From the NCBI GenBank assembly GCA_009760855.2, contig WPIO01000050.1:1111001-1175000 (forward strand): a DNA stretch of 64,000 bases, given 5' to 3'. The translations under genes were made by a program, and so were the position numbers. Numbering within the stretch: the first letter of the stretch is position 1; each line of letters starts with the position of its first letter. The notes beneath the pieces are model-generated. The model did no database searches. It was not told the DNA's origin and was given only the letters and a program-made list of their open reading frames with translations. This stretch comes from Cristatella mucedo. Lineage: Eukaryota; Bryozoa; Phylactolaemata; Cristatellidae. This document shows, in pieces, positions 42,222-50,621 of this stretch.

Positions 42222-45200
42222 CTCTCACTCTCTCTCTCTCTCTCTCTCTCTCATCCCAGCCTCCTCTCTCAGGGCGATTGAGTATCTGCAGCAACATCAG
42301 ACTTTTACGAGCACAGACACTCGCAACCAGCACATTTTACTACAATATGCTTATTTTATTAGTTCAAATTGCAGCCTGCCGTCTGAAGCCAATCAGTGCT
42401 GTGCCTGCCCTATCGAAACCTTGCTTTGTATGCTCCTGAGCCTGGAACTGCCTCCCGACTTGCATCCCAGCATCCCCTGACTTGACCACACTTAAAAAGA
42501 ACTTAAAAACACCTTTTTAGGACAGCATTTAGTGGGTCCCTGTAATTCGTCCTTCATGTGCTTATGCGTGCTGACACTATGCATGCTGCCACTAACCACA
42601 TTTGCATGCTGACCCTGTGCCTGTCACCCCTAACCATGTTATTCATTTTGTTTGTTTATCAAGCATGATTTTACTCACCATTCAATTGCATTTTCCTTTG
42701 CAGCAAATGTAAAGCACTTAGAGAGAGATTGAGTTCTCTGAGGGCGCTTTATCAAGTGCATTATTATTATTATTATAACCAACAGCTATGCTAATTTTAA
42801 TGGAGGCACACACAAGCACAGCGTGCGAACGCACCTGATGCAGACCGGTGTAGCGCGCTCGAAACACTTCAGCTTTGGACGAGGCATCTCCGAACACCGG
42901 AAAGAGTGACTTCTGACTCGCTCTGCAAGTACATCCAGCACGGGTCACTTCACCGGTGCAGGGACAATCAGCACTCTGGATTACTAGCGACTTCGACTAC
43001 CCAGGCGACGATGTCGAAACAAATAATAATAATATAACACTCGATCAAGCGCCCTCAGAGAACTCAATCTCTTGCTGGGCACTTTACATTTTTTCCTGCA
43101 AAGGAAGCACCCTCGAATGGTCAGTGGTAGCATGCTCAATGACAACAAGCATAACATGCGTAGGGGTGACGTGCACAGGGTCAGACAACCGCCGACAACT
43201 ATCAGACGCCAGCTCGCAGGCTGCTCCCACCCGGGGCAACAGGGACGATGGGCAGCAGCATCGAGAAGACCTCTCGAATTCAGCCCGGAAGCAGCAGCAG
43301 CTCTGTCGAGACGATCGCACAGCAGGGACTGCAGCAAGCTGCAAACAAGGCTGCGAGCGTGCACGCAACTACTCCATTGCTGCCGCTCTCAGCCTCGGTT
43401 TGGAAGCGACCTTTCCGAAAAAATCATCGACATTGGCTGCCACCTGGCCACCAGCACCACCTGCTGGCACGAGTGCGAGAGCTAACGACGCTCCACGACC
43501 GAGGCTGAGATCTGCTCGGATCCGAACACGATGCGGCGCGATGGAGCATGCTGCTGGGCTGCCGTGGCAACGTGAGCCGACATCGGCAGGACACACTTCA
43601 ACGCGAACCGCTTCGAAGAATGTTGGCTGAGTGCGGCGCTGGTGCCAACACCGAGGGATACTGAGCAGGGAATGCCGAGCAGGCAATATGCTACCACAAG
43701 CGGAAAGGCGGCTAAGGACGTCATGCGAAAGAAAACTAAAAAGACGAGAAAAGATGAGAGGCTGAGCTAGTAGGCGGCAGCGAACTGACAGGATCTTGCC
43801 AATGCCAACGTGGATGCAGCCGCTAGCTGAAGCCGAAAAAAACGTGCACACGCTACAACTCACGGGAGGTATTTCTTCCTCTCGCTGTTGTACACAAACT
43901 TGGGCACGCTGAAGGCATCAATGACATTGAACGTGTTCTCGACGTTGTCGCCGCTGAGGTCCTCATTGCAGTCGCGCACCACCTTCTCGCATAGAGCCCT
44001 GTCGATAGCCGACGTGGCCACTGCAGCAATCCAGAGCGAGGCTGTGTTTCTACTACGCCGGAAGCACCACAACCACTGGCCGGCGGTGTGGCATTTAGTA
44101 ATGTAATGTATCTCCGTCAGTAACTCCACAAAGTCATAAAGACCATGTGGGTGTTACGCAGGAGAGTTTTGTACAGCGCACTCACAGCCTAAGCGTCTTT
44201 CGTTACGCATTCGGTAGCCGACAGACTTCGTCTCACGCAGCAAAGAGAAAGTGGGAAGCATAGCAGAGTCGGGAGAGCAGTTGAGGTAGTGAGTAGCATG
44301 AAAGTAGCAGCTCAGGACCGCTGAAAAGGATAAGCTATAGTCGGCAGTAGGAAAGTAGCTGTCCGCGAGCTGCCTCGCAATGCCCTCGGCGCCTCAGAAG
44401 TACAACCACGGCAGTGAATGCATAATCCACTAACAAAGCAGGTTGGGCAGAACAATTAATCGGAACTGTATCTTTCACCGCTCACTTGTCACGACCCGGG
44501 CAAGGGGTTCAAGTCCTGCAGCAGGCAATCCTTTCTTGCCTGCTTCAAGCATAGGTGATGGCATAGGCTACGACTTTTCATGCACGAACATAAATAAAGC
44601 AGGTTATTAAGCTAACCTTTACCTTCGCCTTATATCTGATTGCAAAGGCAGAGGCTGCAGAGAAGTCCTCTCGCGCATGTTGTGCCTGCATGTGTATGTG
44701 CGCATGGTGAGCTGTAATGGCTCATTAGGTAAGGCGATTGCTTTTCACGACGTCGGCTCCGAGGTCGTGCGTTCGAATCCTGCGGTGGGCGATATTTTAT
44801 CGCCACTGAAAGCAGTGGTGATAGCCGTAAAGGCTCTTCTATTGCTATACAAAAAGAGGCTGTCAAATCAGCTAGTATTTATTTATTTATGGGCATGTGT
44901 GTGTGTGTGGAGGCACACACCTGCACGTGCACACATCCATTGCCTCAGGACTGAGGTCGAAGGTGACCTCAAAAAGAGCAGCAGCAGCAGCAGTCCAGGT
45001 CAACAGGTCATGCATTTCAGAGGGACAGCTTTTTCATAGCACTGTCTCAGGCCAGCTCGTGTGGAAGGCTCGGCCCAATTTATGACAAGGAACCGCACCC
45101 AGTGAGACAAGGAGAAAAAATCCCAGGTGACTCAAGCCAACCTCAAGTAGCCTGCAGCAGCCTGTTCACGAAATATGCAAATATCTTTCATTTTTTCGTG

Positions 45201-46893
45201 AAATATCTTTTTGTTTCCCAAGTCTGCTCGGACGCAATGTTAGAAAAACCAGTGCTTACTGAGCATAGTATTTGCATAATGAACAGTGCTTACTGAGCAT
45301 AATATTTGCAAATGAACATTTGACCACATTCAGGTTAGCTAGTCTACACCTAAAAGGAAAATACTGGAGCAAGCCAACCGGGACTGCAGTAGCACAGACC
45401 ACAGAGATCTGTCCACGCACGTATCGATAGCTTCTTCAAGGTGCCAACAAGCTACATACGATCACGAAAATAGGTGCACTACGTAGCACTATATTAAAAA
45501 ATCACTGTTTTCGTAAGAAAAGCTCTGCAAACTGGGAAAGGCCACCAGTCTCCGGGTATTGCTTCCGGGCAGGCACTTTTTCCCTGAACACCTTTGCCGC
45601 CAGGGATGCGAAAGAAAAAAATGTCATCGGCTGTTTCTTGAAGTGGACGTGAGTACCACAATAATAATAATAATCTACAGCTTGAATAGCGCCCTAACAG
45701 AACTGAGCCACTCTCTAGCCGCGTCATCTCAGCGCACTTGTCGCAAGAGAAGCCAAGCCCTAGCGTCGATGGCATGCAAGGTATCAGGCTTAAACAAGTT
45801 CAAACAAGAAGACAATAGCGGCTGCAGGTTGGTAGGAAGGACACCTGGCTAGCAGCATGCTCTGAACCATGCACAGGTAAGAGCAAAAGGCGCACAGAAA
45901 AAAACGTCAAGTTCACCGAAGACTGTTCAATGGCACCATCACCCTTGGCCTTATTAGATGATTCAACCGCCTCATTTGTATAGCGACACGAGAGCCTCGA
46001 CGGCAAACGGTGGCGGTCGCTTGCAGTGGTCAATAAAGGATCGCCACGACGTCGGGTCGAGCGCCTCCCCCTCCCGGACTGAAGAGCCCCAGCAGACAGT
46101 TTCATAACACACACGAGCACAGACGACAATTCACTTAGGCCGAGTAAAGACTAGTAGTAACGGACAGGCTCCGAGCCACCTTCCGAAATGAGAGTTCGCC
46201 CTTCGCGGCGACGCACTGCTGGGCGGCGTCTTGGCCTATTCCAAATGTTCGTCAGCACAAACGCCGCACCATCGATCCTCAACGAACCCTACTAGAGCAC
46301 GAGCGCGGTCGGAGGCCTTCCGAGTGGAGCAACGGAATAGCATATTGCTTGCGCAAAGTAGTGCGCCGCCGCCGCCGCCGTGGAGTCTTCAATCCTTTAG
46401 TTCAACCCCTTCGACAGTTGGCTCATTCGATATCGGGCTGCCAAAGTTCCATCGACCGTCGGGCATGCGCTCCTCTATGCCGGGCGCTCGGCATAGGGGG
46501 GGGGCCGGGCGGGCGGGCGAACGGAGCACTCACGCGGCAGCTTCAACGTGGCGTCCACGAGTTTCTCGAGCGCGTCTTCTCTCTGAGAGCTCTCCACCTG
46601 GGATAGGACCTCTGTCAAGTAAGTAATCCCATCACTGCAACAGAAGCGCAAATCACGCGCACTAACACACAGCTGCTAATGCGTGTCGAGACGCAGCCGG
46701 AGCCAGCCAGCGGCACCGCTTGCGAGAGGTCCGACGCCGGCGTCAGGAGTAATTGAAGGAAAAAACTACTGGGAACGGTTGCTGAAAGTGGCAACGTTGT
46801 GCGGACGGACGGACGGACTCACCTGCGTAGGCTGAGGCCGTGTAACTTGTAAGTTGACGCGATCAGCTGTCGCAGCGAAGCGTACCGGTCCAT
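31098..46893 (-). CDS. POLE2: POLE2, DNA polymerase epsilon subunit 2 (B subunit)
   Basis: This is the accessory B subunit of the replicative polymerase epsilon holoenzyme, which acts in leading-strand synthesis and binds the CMG helicase. It has an N-terminal helical domain, an OB fold and an inactive calcineurin-like phosphoesterase domain. Twelve exons on the minus strand, in coding order: 46893-46823, 46634-46534, 44020-43864, 42922-42835, 40564-40487, 39499-39416, 37558-37492, 37184-37052, 35423-35161, 35006-34708, 34526-34350 and 31181-31098. They give about 533 residues, close to the usual 520-530. Hallmarks include [111 protein letters not shown] and [14 protein letters not shown]. 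Phases agree throughout. Only the exon 7 donor is uncertain. Confidence 0.95.
31990..33189 (+). CDS. L2-A LINE reverse-transcriptase ORF, 5'-truncated but open
   Basis: The frame is open for 399 codons. Reverse-transcriptase motifs appear in order: [12 protein letters not shown] (motif A with catalytic Asp, about residues 23-34), GVPQGSVLG (motif B, about 85) and [10 protein letters not shown] (motif C with the catalytic YADD box, about 112-121). [14 protein letters not shown] and the family C-terminus [14 protein letters not shown] follow. The endonuclease and the fingers before motif A are missing, so the protein cannot be active. The ATG at 31990 lies at the truncation point and is not a true start. 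It sits in POLE2 intron 11, opposite in sense to POLE2. Confidence 0.9.
   Translation: MLRVYDDLLRNADMGRVSLLVLLDLSAAFDTIDHRVLLERLSSRLGITGTALQWFRSYLSGRLQSIDVNGQRSSEVPLKYGVPQGSVLGLVLFTVYTLPLADVIAKHNLGFHFYADDTQLYLCFDPPQPSSTSNSLNSLAACIDDIRTWMAANFLKLNDDKTNLLVMGKHSVIQRLERLTLKIGSASISPVESARNLGVIFQSDLSLDDHISSTVKSAYIQLHNIAKIRACLDKDTTSKLVHAFVTSCLDFCNLLLTGLPACAIRRLQLVQNSAARLVCRELCSCHITPLLADLQWLPVKQRIDFKVLSLTCRSLHSMAPAYLSDILPLQAKHRTTRFSESNSLEIPRTNLKSFGDRAFSSYAPTAWNSLQSCVRTFPDMTTFKRNLKHLFRTAFSGSL
31990..33418 (+). mobile_element. L2-A LINE insertion, longest copy in the window
   Basis: It comprises the open reverse-transcriptase frame, a 3' untranslated region of about 215 bp with an internal imperfect duplication (GACACTGTGCATGCTGCCAC against GACCCTGTGCATGTCACCCC), a stem-forming tail (AAAGCGCC/GGGCGCTTT) and (ATT)n. 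ATAATATGA occurs just before the element and again just after the tail, a possible target-site duplication. Confidence 0.92.
33750..33862 (-). mobile_element. SINE2 (tRNA-headed, L2-like tail)
   Basis: On the minus strand an A-box-like TGGTAGTTAGGGTGCTCA is followed by the B box GGCTCGAGCCCC, then GAAGCACCTGAATAGAGATT and GGTCTCTTATGGTGCTATAC, the L2-like tail. POLE2 intron 11. Confidence 0.68.
34350..34526 (-). CDS. POLE2: POLE2 exon 11
   Basis: Fifty-nine codons, phase 0 at both ends, acceptor GTTGCAG and donor GTAGGT. It encodes [36 protein letters not shown] and ends CTVMNP. The open frame continues below 34350 as read-through. Confidence 0.95.
34708..35006 (-). CDS. POLE2: POLE2 exon 10
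   Basis: Acceptor CCTCAG, donor GTACGT, phase 1 in and phase 0 out. It encodes the core of the inactive phosphoesterase domain: [38 protein letters not shown] and [14 protein letters not shown]. Confidence 0.96.
35161..35423 (-). CDS. POLE2: POLE2 exon 9
   Basis: Acceptor GTCCAG, donor GTACGA, phase 2 in and phase 1 out. It encodes [40 protein letters not shown] and [11 protein letters not shown]. Confidence 0.95.
35605..35785 (+). mobile_element. SINE1, well preserved
   Basis: A box GGGTAAGGCGATTGCTGTTC, B box GTGGGTTCGAATCCTGC, body with AGCGGTGGCGATAGCTGCAA and tail AAGAAGCTGTTGAATCGGCT. It lies antisense in POLE2 intron 8. Confidence 0.85.
36608..36790 (-). mobile_element. SINE1, well preserved
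   Basis: The complement of the SINE1 body and head, with B box complement GGATTCGAACCC and the tail complement TACTAGCTGATTGAACAGCC. POLE2 intron 8, about 0.8 kb from the oppositely oriented copy at 35605. Confidence 0.85.
37052..37184 (-). CDS. POLE2: POLE2 exon 8
   Basis: Acceptor CCCGAG, donor GTGCGT, phase 1 in and phase 2 out. It encodes [20 protein letters not shown] and [11 protein letters not shown]. Confidence 0.88.
37492..37558 (-). CDS. POLE2: POLE2 exon 7 (donor uncertain)
   Basis: It encodes [18 protein letters not shown]. The end shown uses the GT donor GTGCCA. A GC donor just below 37507 gives the same phase and a protein five codons shorter that fits the family spacing better. 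Only transcript data can decide. Confidence 0.75.
37740..37842 (+). mobile_element. L2-A tail, diverged
   Basis: GTCAAGTGCCTAGAAAGAGA, then TTAGGTTCTCTGTAGACACT and ATT repeats. POLE2 intron 6. Confidence 0.65.
38105..38202 (+). mobile_element. L2-A tail with long (ATT)n
   Basis: GTAAAGCGTCTAGAAAGAGA, then TTAAGTTCTCTGAGGGCGCT and about 30 bp of ATT repeats. POLE2 intron 6. Confidence 0.85.
38250..38815 (+). mobile_element. Old L2-type LINE relic
   Basis: It shows clear but heavily mutated L2-A-like sequence (segments matching LADVHWLP and the [11 protein letters not shown] region) with a worn tail near 38755. POLE2 intron 6. Confidence 0.65.
38825..39103 (+). mobile_element. Second old L2-type relic
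   Basis: A diverged C-terminal end and 3' untranslated region with a tail at about 39020-39103 ending in ATT repeats. It is adjacent to the relic at 38250. Confidence 0.55.
39416..39499 (-). CDS. POLE2: POLE2 exon 6
   Basis: Twenty-eight codons, phase 0 at both ends. It encodes [20 protein letters not shown] and GMLTPLKE. Confidence 0.95.
39735..39783. repeat. Perfect 18-bp inverted repeat
   Basis: The arms 39735-39752 and 39766-39783 are fully complementary around a 13-bp loop, in POLE2 intron 5. No protein or known RNA is recognised. Confidence 0.85.
40273..40350. repeat. Imperfect (GA)n microsatellite
   Basis: GAGA with GAAA and GACA interruptions in POLE2 intron 5. Confidence 0.85.
40487..40564 (-). 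CDS. POLE2: POLE2 exon 5
   Basis: Twenty-six codons, phase 0 at both ends. It encodes [20 protein letters not shown] and ASKKFQ. Confidence 0.93.
40915..41580 (+). mobile_element. L2-B LINE, longest copy
   Basis: It is open for 190 codons (40948-41520): [60 protein letters not shown] and [18 protein letters not shown], ending in GATACATTACATTACAT. It is 5'-truncated after the reverse-transcriptase core and lies in POLE2 intron 4. Confidence 0.93.
41805..41984. repeat. 89-bp tandem duplication
   Basis: Copy 1 (41805-41893) and copy 2 (41894-41982) differ at one visible position. POLE2 intron 4. Confidence 0.93.
42107..42252. repeat. (CT)n microsatellite
   Basis: About 145 bp of CT with two TTGCTCTCACTCT interruptions, in POLE2 intron 4. 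Confidence 0.96.
42420..42776 (+). mobile_element. L2-A LINE 3' end
   Basis: The C-terminal frame ([13 protein letters not shown]-like), the full 3' untranslated region and an (ATT)n tail, ending about 60 bp from POLE2 exon 4. Confidence 0.9.
42835..42922 (-). CDS. POLE2: POLE2 exon 4
   Basis: Acceptor CTTGCAG, donor GTGCGT, phase 2 in and phase 0 out. It encodes [20 protein letters not shown] and TGLHQ. Confidence 0.93.
43020..43190 (-). mobile_element. L2-A LINE 3' end
   Basis: (AAT)n, the stem-tail complement, and about 90 bp of 3' untranslated region with GCATGCTCAATGACAACAAG-type divergence. POLE2 intron 3. Confidence 0.8.
43864..44020 (-). CDS. POLE2: POLE2 exon 3
   Basis: Acceptor CTGCAG, donor GTGAGT, phase 1 in and phase 2 out. 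It encodes [20 protein letters not shown] and KKYLP, very characteristic of POLE2. Confidence 0.95.
44100..44345 (-). mobile_element. L2-B LINE 3' fragment
   Basis: The complement of the L2-B C-terminal frame, beginning with the tail GTAATGTATCTCCGTCAGTA. It ends near 44345, 80 bp from POLE2 exon 3. Confidence 0.9.
44455..44612 (+). mobile_element. tRNA-headed SINE relic
   Basis: B box AAGGGGTTCAAGTCCTGCAG, then the complementary pair AGCAGGCAAT/CTTGCCTGCT and an AACATAAATAAAGCAGG end. It resembles the copy at 25985. Confidence 0.6.
44712..44890 (+). mobile_element. SINE1, reference-quality copy
   Basis: Head TGGCTCATTAGGTAAGGCGA, B box GTGCGTTCGAATCCTGC, body CACTGAAAGCAGTGGTGATA and tail GAGGCTGTCAAATCAGCTAG plus (TATT)n. 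POLE2 intron 2. Confidence 0.88.
45250..45320. repeat. 34-bp tandem duplication
   Basis: CAGTGCTTACTGAGCATA repeats with a 34-bp period at 45250 and 45284. POLE2 intron 2. Confidence 0.85.
45658..45722 (-). mobile_element. L2-A tail, diverged
   Basis: (AAT)n, then AGCGCCCTAACAGAACTGAG. POLE2 intron 2. Confidence 0.6.
45962..46065 (-). mobile_element. SINE1 fragment
   Basis: The complement of the SINE1 body and tail (CCTCATTTGTATAGCGACAC, then GCCTCGACGG). The B box is lost. POLE2 intron 2. Confidence 0.6.
46534..46634 (-). CDS. POLE2: POLE2 exon 2
   Basis: Acceptor TTGCAG, donor GTGAGT, phase 2 in and phase 1 out. It encodes [20 protein letters not shown] and [12 protein letters not shown]. 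Confidence 0.9.
46823..46893 (-). CDS. POLE2: POLE2 exon 1
   Basis: The start codon is at 46893-46891. The exon encodes [20 protein letters not shown] and SLRR, the N-terminal helix of the family, and ends before donor GTGAGT in phase 2. Confidence 0.85.
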
Positions 46894-46980
46894 CGCCGGA
46901 AGTTGATTTACGCGCGGAATCGGCCAGTCCGGCCTTGACACGGTGCTGTGGGAGCTCGCCGCAGACCGCGCCGTTCTCGT

Positions 46981-46982
46981 GC

Positions 46983-47016
<34 letters not shown>

Positions 47017-47024
47017 GTGTGTGT
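46981..47024. repeat. Alternating GT/GC tract upstream of POLE2
   Basis: Forty-four bases of uninterrupted purine-pyrimidine alternation, 90-130 bp upstream of the POLE2 ATG. Such tracts can adopt Z-DNA. Confidence 0.9.
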
Positions 47025-47229
47025 TGGGGTGGAGGAGGGGCTGTGGACGCCCCTGGCTTGGGTGGCCGCCTCGAGCAGCTGGTAGATTGAAGTAGCGAAC
47101 GTTAAATTGAGCAGCGGCCTCGCGTGCGCGTAGCGGCAGATGCAGCGCTCGCTCGCTGGGGTGTGCAGGCTGCGGCGGGCAGCTGCGACGAGTTGCCGGC
47201 GCCGCCGCTGCAGGGCTTGACTCTCGCGC

Positions 47230-48000
47230 TCCCGGTCTCCCGGCCTGCGCTGTAAAAACACTGAAATTGTAGTAAGACATTTTTTGCAGCGCGCCCCAAG
47301 TGAGCGGATTCTCTTCTCGTGCTCTTTACGTACGCTGCAAAGGCGTACGAAAAGTTCGTCGGCTAATGTGATGCGGACGGCAAGTTGCCGTAAGCGTCGC
47401 TCGACCTCATCCCACAAATACTCAATAGGGTTAAGTTACGGTGGTTGACTCAGCCAGTCCGTCACCGGAGGGTCGCCGAACTTGCTTAGATTTCAAAAAA
47501 GCGTATTTAATTCTGACGACGGCTTGTTGTGGGTCGCTTCCATGCTGTTGGAGAATATAAGCAAGTCCACGAAGTACCCTCGCACTCGCGAGTCCGACGG
47601 TCTAAAAAAGGTCTAAATAAACGTCGTTGGTCAAGATGCATGGTATGCAATGCAAGACTCCAGTTCGCCTCTTTCTGCCGAAGCGTCCCCTATCGTCACA
47701 TCTTTACCCCAGATGTGACCGTCGGCTGCTGGCATTTGAGTGATTAGGCTTCTTTAGTTCTCCGATTCACATAGATCATTCTCTTGAAAGAGCACGTGAA
47801 TTTACTTTTTACGTGACCGAGAGGCATTTCCATGGCTTCCAGTCTTTGCTACATTACTAGTGCCGTACGCAACCGAATGCTTCGGTATTGACAGAGTTCT
47901 AGCGATTTGACGGTACGGGCGACCAGCCTCGTACAATGCCAGAAACTTACCCCTCACGACGGCTGACAATTTGATGACCTTCGGCATGGCCGGTTGGCCT
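47230..48000 (-). mobile_element. Tc1/mariner-like transposon relic
   Basis: On the minus strand the 5' part (47987 down) encodes MPKVIKLSAVVRGKFLALYE and GRPYRQIARTLSIPKHSV, a Tc1-type helix-turn-helix. The 3' part (about 47460-47270) encodes LNPIEYLWDEVERRLRQ, the signature before the end of Tc1 transposases. The middle, including the first two catalytic acidic residues, is missing or unreadable, and a stop precedes LNPIEYLW. No clear terminal inverted repeats were found. Confidence 0.75.
47802..47987 (-). pseudogene. Tc1-like transposase N-terminal fragment
   Basis: Sixty-one codons with a paired-type helix-turn-helix (Q-I-A-R-T-L-S-I-P-K), beginning MPKVIKLS as is usual for the family. 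It loses the frame after about 40 family-like residues. Confidence 0.7.
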
Positions 48001-48700
48001 TTTCGAGTGAATAAACAAGGCTGAACGGGCTCGCTGTATAATCCCGGGTAGCCTTAGGATTTTGACATAAACTGATAAAGGATCGTTAGAAGTTGCAGTT
48101 GTAGTTTTGCATTTTTCAAGCAGCAGGTACGCGGCATCACTTAGAACACTAAAGTGGGCTCAAAGAGGTTTATTCACACAAACGGACGCCGCAGCTGGCC
48201 AGTATGCGACCACCCTGACCGGCGTCCTCGAAGTAACAGACGGGCCACTGCCGCCCGTTACTTAAATATCATTGCCATAAATCGCAACGGCCGATGAACC
48301 TACTTCAGCGCCACAATCTCTACTGGGCCATAACTATTTCTGGGCCATGAACTGGCCGTAGTGAGAATAACAACGCGATAAATGCGATTGGCCCATAAAC
48401 CACGAATGCTGCAAATAAACCACAGCAGTTGGACCAAAATTTCTCCATTTTTAAAGAATGTAAAATGAGTTGGCTAATTTTAGGCACATTGACCACAATC
48501 CGAGTCATTAGCGATGCAATTCGTACTTGGTGTCCAATAATCATCGGATACCCAAGTACGAATTATAAAAATAATTAGCAGACAGAACCGACAGCCGGCT
48601 CCGGGCCAGTCGAGAGCCCTAGGAATAGCTGCTAATAGAACAAATCTAAACCGTCCGCAATATTGTTGCGTTAAGTAATCAATCGGTTAGTGATTGCAGG
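48001..48700. other. No gene recognised
   Basis: There are short inverted stretches (GGACACCAAGTACGAATT-type pairing near 48515-48565) but no exon or known repeat. Confidence 0.4.
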
Positions 48701-48703
48701 CAC

Positions 48704-48834
48704 AGGACAATGCACACATAAACACTCAAAAGGACAATGTACGCATAAACACTCAGAGGACAACGCACGCATTAACACTCAAAGGGAAATGCATGCATAA
48801 AAACTCAATGGACAATGCACGCATATATTCGTGA
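48704..48834. repeat. 26-27-bp minisatellite, five copies
   Basis: Units begin at 48704, 48731, 48757, 48783 and 48809, based on AGGACAATGCACGCATAAAC followed by ACTCAA. Confidence 0.9.
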
Positions 48835-48837
48835 CGG

Positions 48838-48870
48838 ACAAGCCTAGCTGCAGAGTTTGGCACAAAACGT
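48838..48870 (-). mobile_element. Small L2-A reverse-transcriptase fragment
   Basis: GACAAGCCTAGCTGCAGAGT is the complement of the QNSAARLV segment. Only about 30 bp remain. Confidence 0.5.
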
Positions 48871-48896
48871 GAGTGCCTCAAGACGCTTACAGTTGG

Positions 48897-49055
48897 AATG
48901 TATCTCCGTCAGTAACTCCGCAAAGTCATGAAGACCATGTGGGTGTTACGCAGGAGAGTTTTGTATAGCGCACTCACAGCCTAAGCGGCTTTCGGTACGC
49001 ATTCGGTAGCCTTACACATTACACATTACATTACATTGCATTACATTACATTACA
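48897..49055 (-). mobile_element. L2-B LINE 3' fragment beside a CATTA repeat
   Basis: GTATCTCCGTCAGTAACTCC through ACGCATTCGGTAGCC is the complement of the L2-B end. It is followed by a 45-bp ATTAC/CATTA pentanucleotide tract of the same type as the family tail. Confidence 0.85.
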
Positions 49056-49059
49056 TAGT

Positions 49060-49505
49060 TGGAGCAGAACTCACGGCAGTCAAGGCTTGTCCGTCGCGAA
49101 GGCCGCAACTACGATGTTTCACCACTTGTCTCTTACTTGCACTGGCTCCTCATCAACAGAGCAGCAGATCGGCTTCAAGGTTCCATCCCTTACTTGTTGA
49201 TTTCTTTGCTGCCTCGCTCCGGCCTATCTGTCGGAATTAATCCCTTCTCAGGATTCGCATATGTACCGCCGTTATGACTCAAGATGTTCAGCCGAGCACG
49301 TGGCCTTTCATCCTTCATCAACTCTGCCTTCAGTTCGTACGCTTCCGAAGCACGGAACTGGCTACCGACTGACCTAACGACTTCCCAAATCGACTTAAGA
49401 ACATTTAAAAGAAAGCTAGAAACTCTCCTGCCTCTCACAGCGCATGCTCCCTTCGTGCTGCATTGCTTTTTGTGCGCTTACGCGTGCTGAAACCGTCCTG
49501 TCATT
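49060..49505 (+). mobile_element. Old L2-type LINE relic
   Basis: It encodes EQNSRQSRLVRREGRNYDVS and FSSYASEARNWLPTDLTTSQ in separate frames. It is more diverged than L2-A or L2-B. Confidence 0.65.
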
Positions 49506-49599
49506 ACTTAGCCAATCGACTCGTATCTTCTTCGGCGCATGTTAAATGCCCATTGTAGGATTCTGCCCCTTACAAAGCTGTACAAGTTTGATATTATTA

Positions 49600-49675
49600 T
49601 CATATATGCAATATTATTGTATATATATTATATTATATATATAATATTATAATTGTAATATATGTAATATTCTAG
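49600..49675. repeat. AT-rich TATAATAT repeat
   Basis: Runs of ATATAATATTATA, self-complementary. Confidence 0.85.
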
Positions 49676-50349
49676 CTCGCTGCCTGGGTCACCTGGTGCG
49701 AGCTCACCTCTGGGCTAAGCGAGCCGGCAACCGGCGCCATCTTTACACCGACGCAGCCACGAAGCGCTAGCGAAGCGCGTCTGACGGCTCCCCCGACACA
49801 GCTCCGCTAATGCTCGGCTTAATTGCTCTCTTAAAATCTGTGTCGCCTCGGCTGTTAAGAGCTCGGCTCTTGGCGCTTGGCGCTCGGCCTACGGCCGCGC
49901 GAGCGTTTTTCTTTCCACGATGCTCTCCCCATAGCCGGGGCAGCACTCGCCGCAGACCGCGGGTCGAGAGTTCGAGTCCAAGAGCAGGAAGCACTGAATT
50001 TTCAGCTCGAGCTAAGACGAAAATGGCCACTGGCCGCGATCGCTCCACCGCTGTGCAAACGGCGCCGTCGACGCGGCTAGTTTGGGCCTCTTTTTCGGAA
50101 CAAGTCAAAACTGGCCGAGACTGGCCGCCAGTCTTCGACGCTGTCTCGCGATTCGAAGCGCGACTAACGCGTGCCAACTTTCGATTAATCAGTAACGAAA
50201 GCATTCGCACAGCTCACGTGGAGCCTCGCGACGGCCGTTTAAGCTGGAATTAATTTGGTAAGTCCCGATTCTGTCCCGCTTCGGTCTTCCTTCTTGCAAT
50301 AAGCTTACAAGGTCAATTTTTGCTAAGTCTTGGTTCCTGCCTGCAGCGA
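49676..50349. other. GC-rich region, no gene recognised
   Basis: Open frames of 147 codons lie on both strands (49810-50253 plus, 49767-50210 minus). Open frames on both strands and the lack of any protein family suggest a compositional effect. A tRNA-like stretch with GAGAGTTCGAGTCCAAGAGC at 49965 may be a worn SINE head. Confidence 0.4.
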
Positions 50350-50510
50350 CTCTCGGGTAAGAACCACTTTCCGGGATAGGCACTTTCTGAAGTGGGAAAC
50401 GTTTTCCGGGATAGGCACTTTCTCGGGCAGGAAACGCTTTCCGGGATAGGCACTTTCTCGGGTAGGAGGCGCTTTCCGGGATAGGCGGCGCTTACCGGGA
50501 CACATCCCGC
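50350..50510. repeat. 35-bp minisatellite, four copies
   Basis: CCGGGATAGG begins at 50371, 50406, 50441 and 50476, an exact 35-bp period. The unit is close to GAAACGCTTTCCGGGATAGG followed by CACTTTCTCGGGCAG. Confidence 0.95.
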
Positions 50511-50621
50511 AAGCACTCGCTACCAAAAACCCTAATTTCGCCATGCACAAATGGTGCTATTACAGGGCAGTTACTATGGAATTTTTGACGCACCTCCGCC
50601 TCCGCCAGGTGTTGCCAGACC

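Noticed and set aside
43864-44129. Start codon for a small protein at 44129 (minus)
   Set aside because: The upper part lies in an adjoining L2-B end and intron. The true segment is POLE2 exon 3, which begins at 44020.
47250-48120. Terminal inverted repeats of the Tc1-like relic
   Set aside because: Similar AT-rich strings near both ends are in direct, not inverted, orientation and too weak to call.
49925-49995. Possible tRNA gene
   Set aside because: The acceptor ends can pair but the T stem does not, and no proper anticodon arm can be drawn. More likely a worn SINE head.
49767-50253. Two overlapping 147-codon frames on opposite strands
   Set aside because: They mirror each other in a GC-rich region, with no family signature and no splice context.
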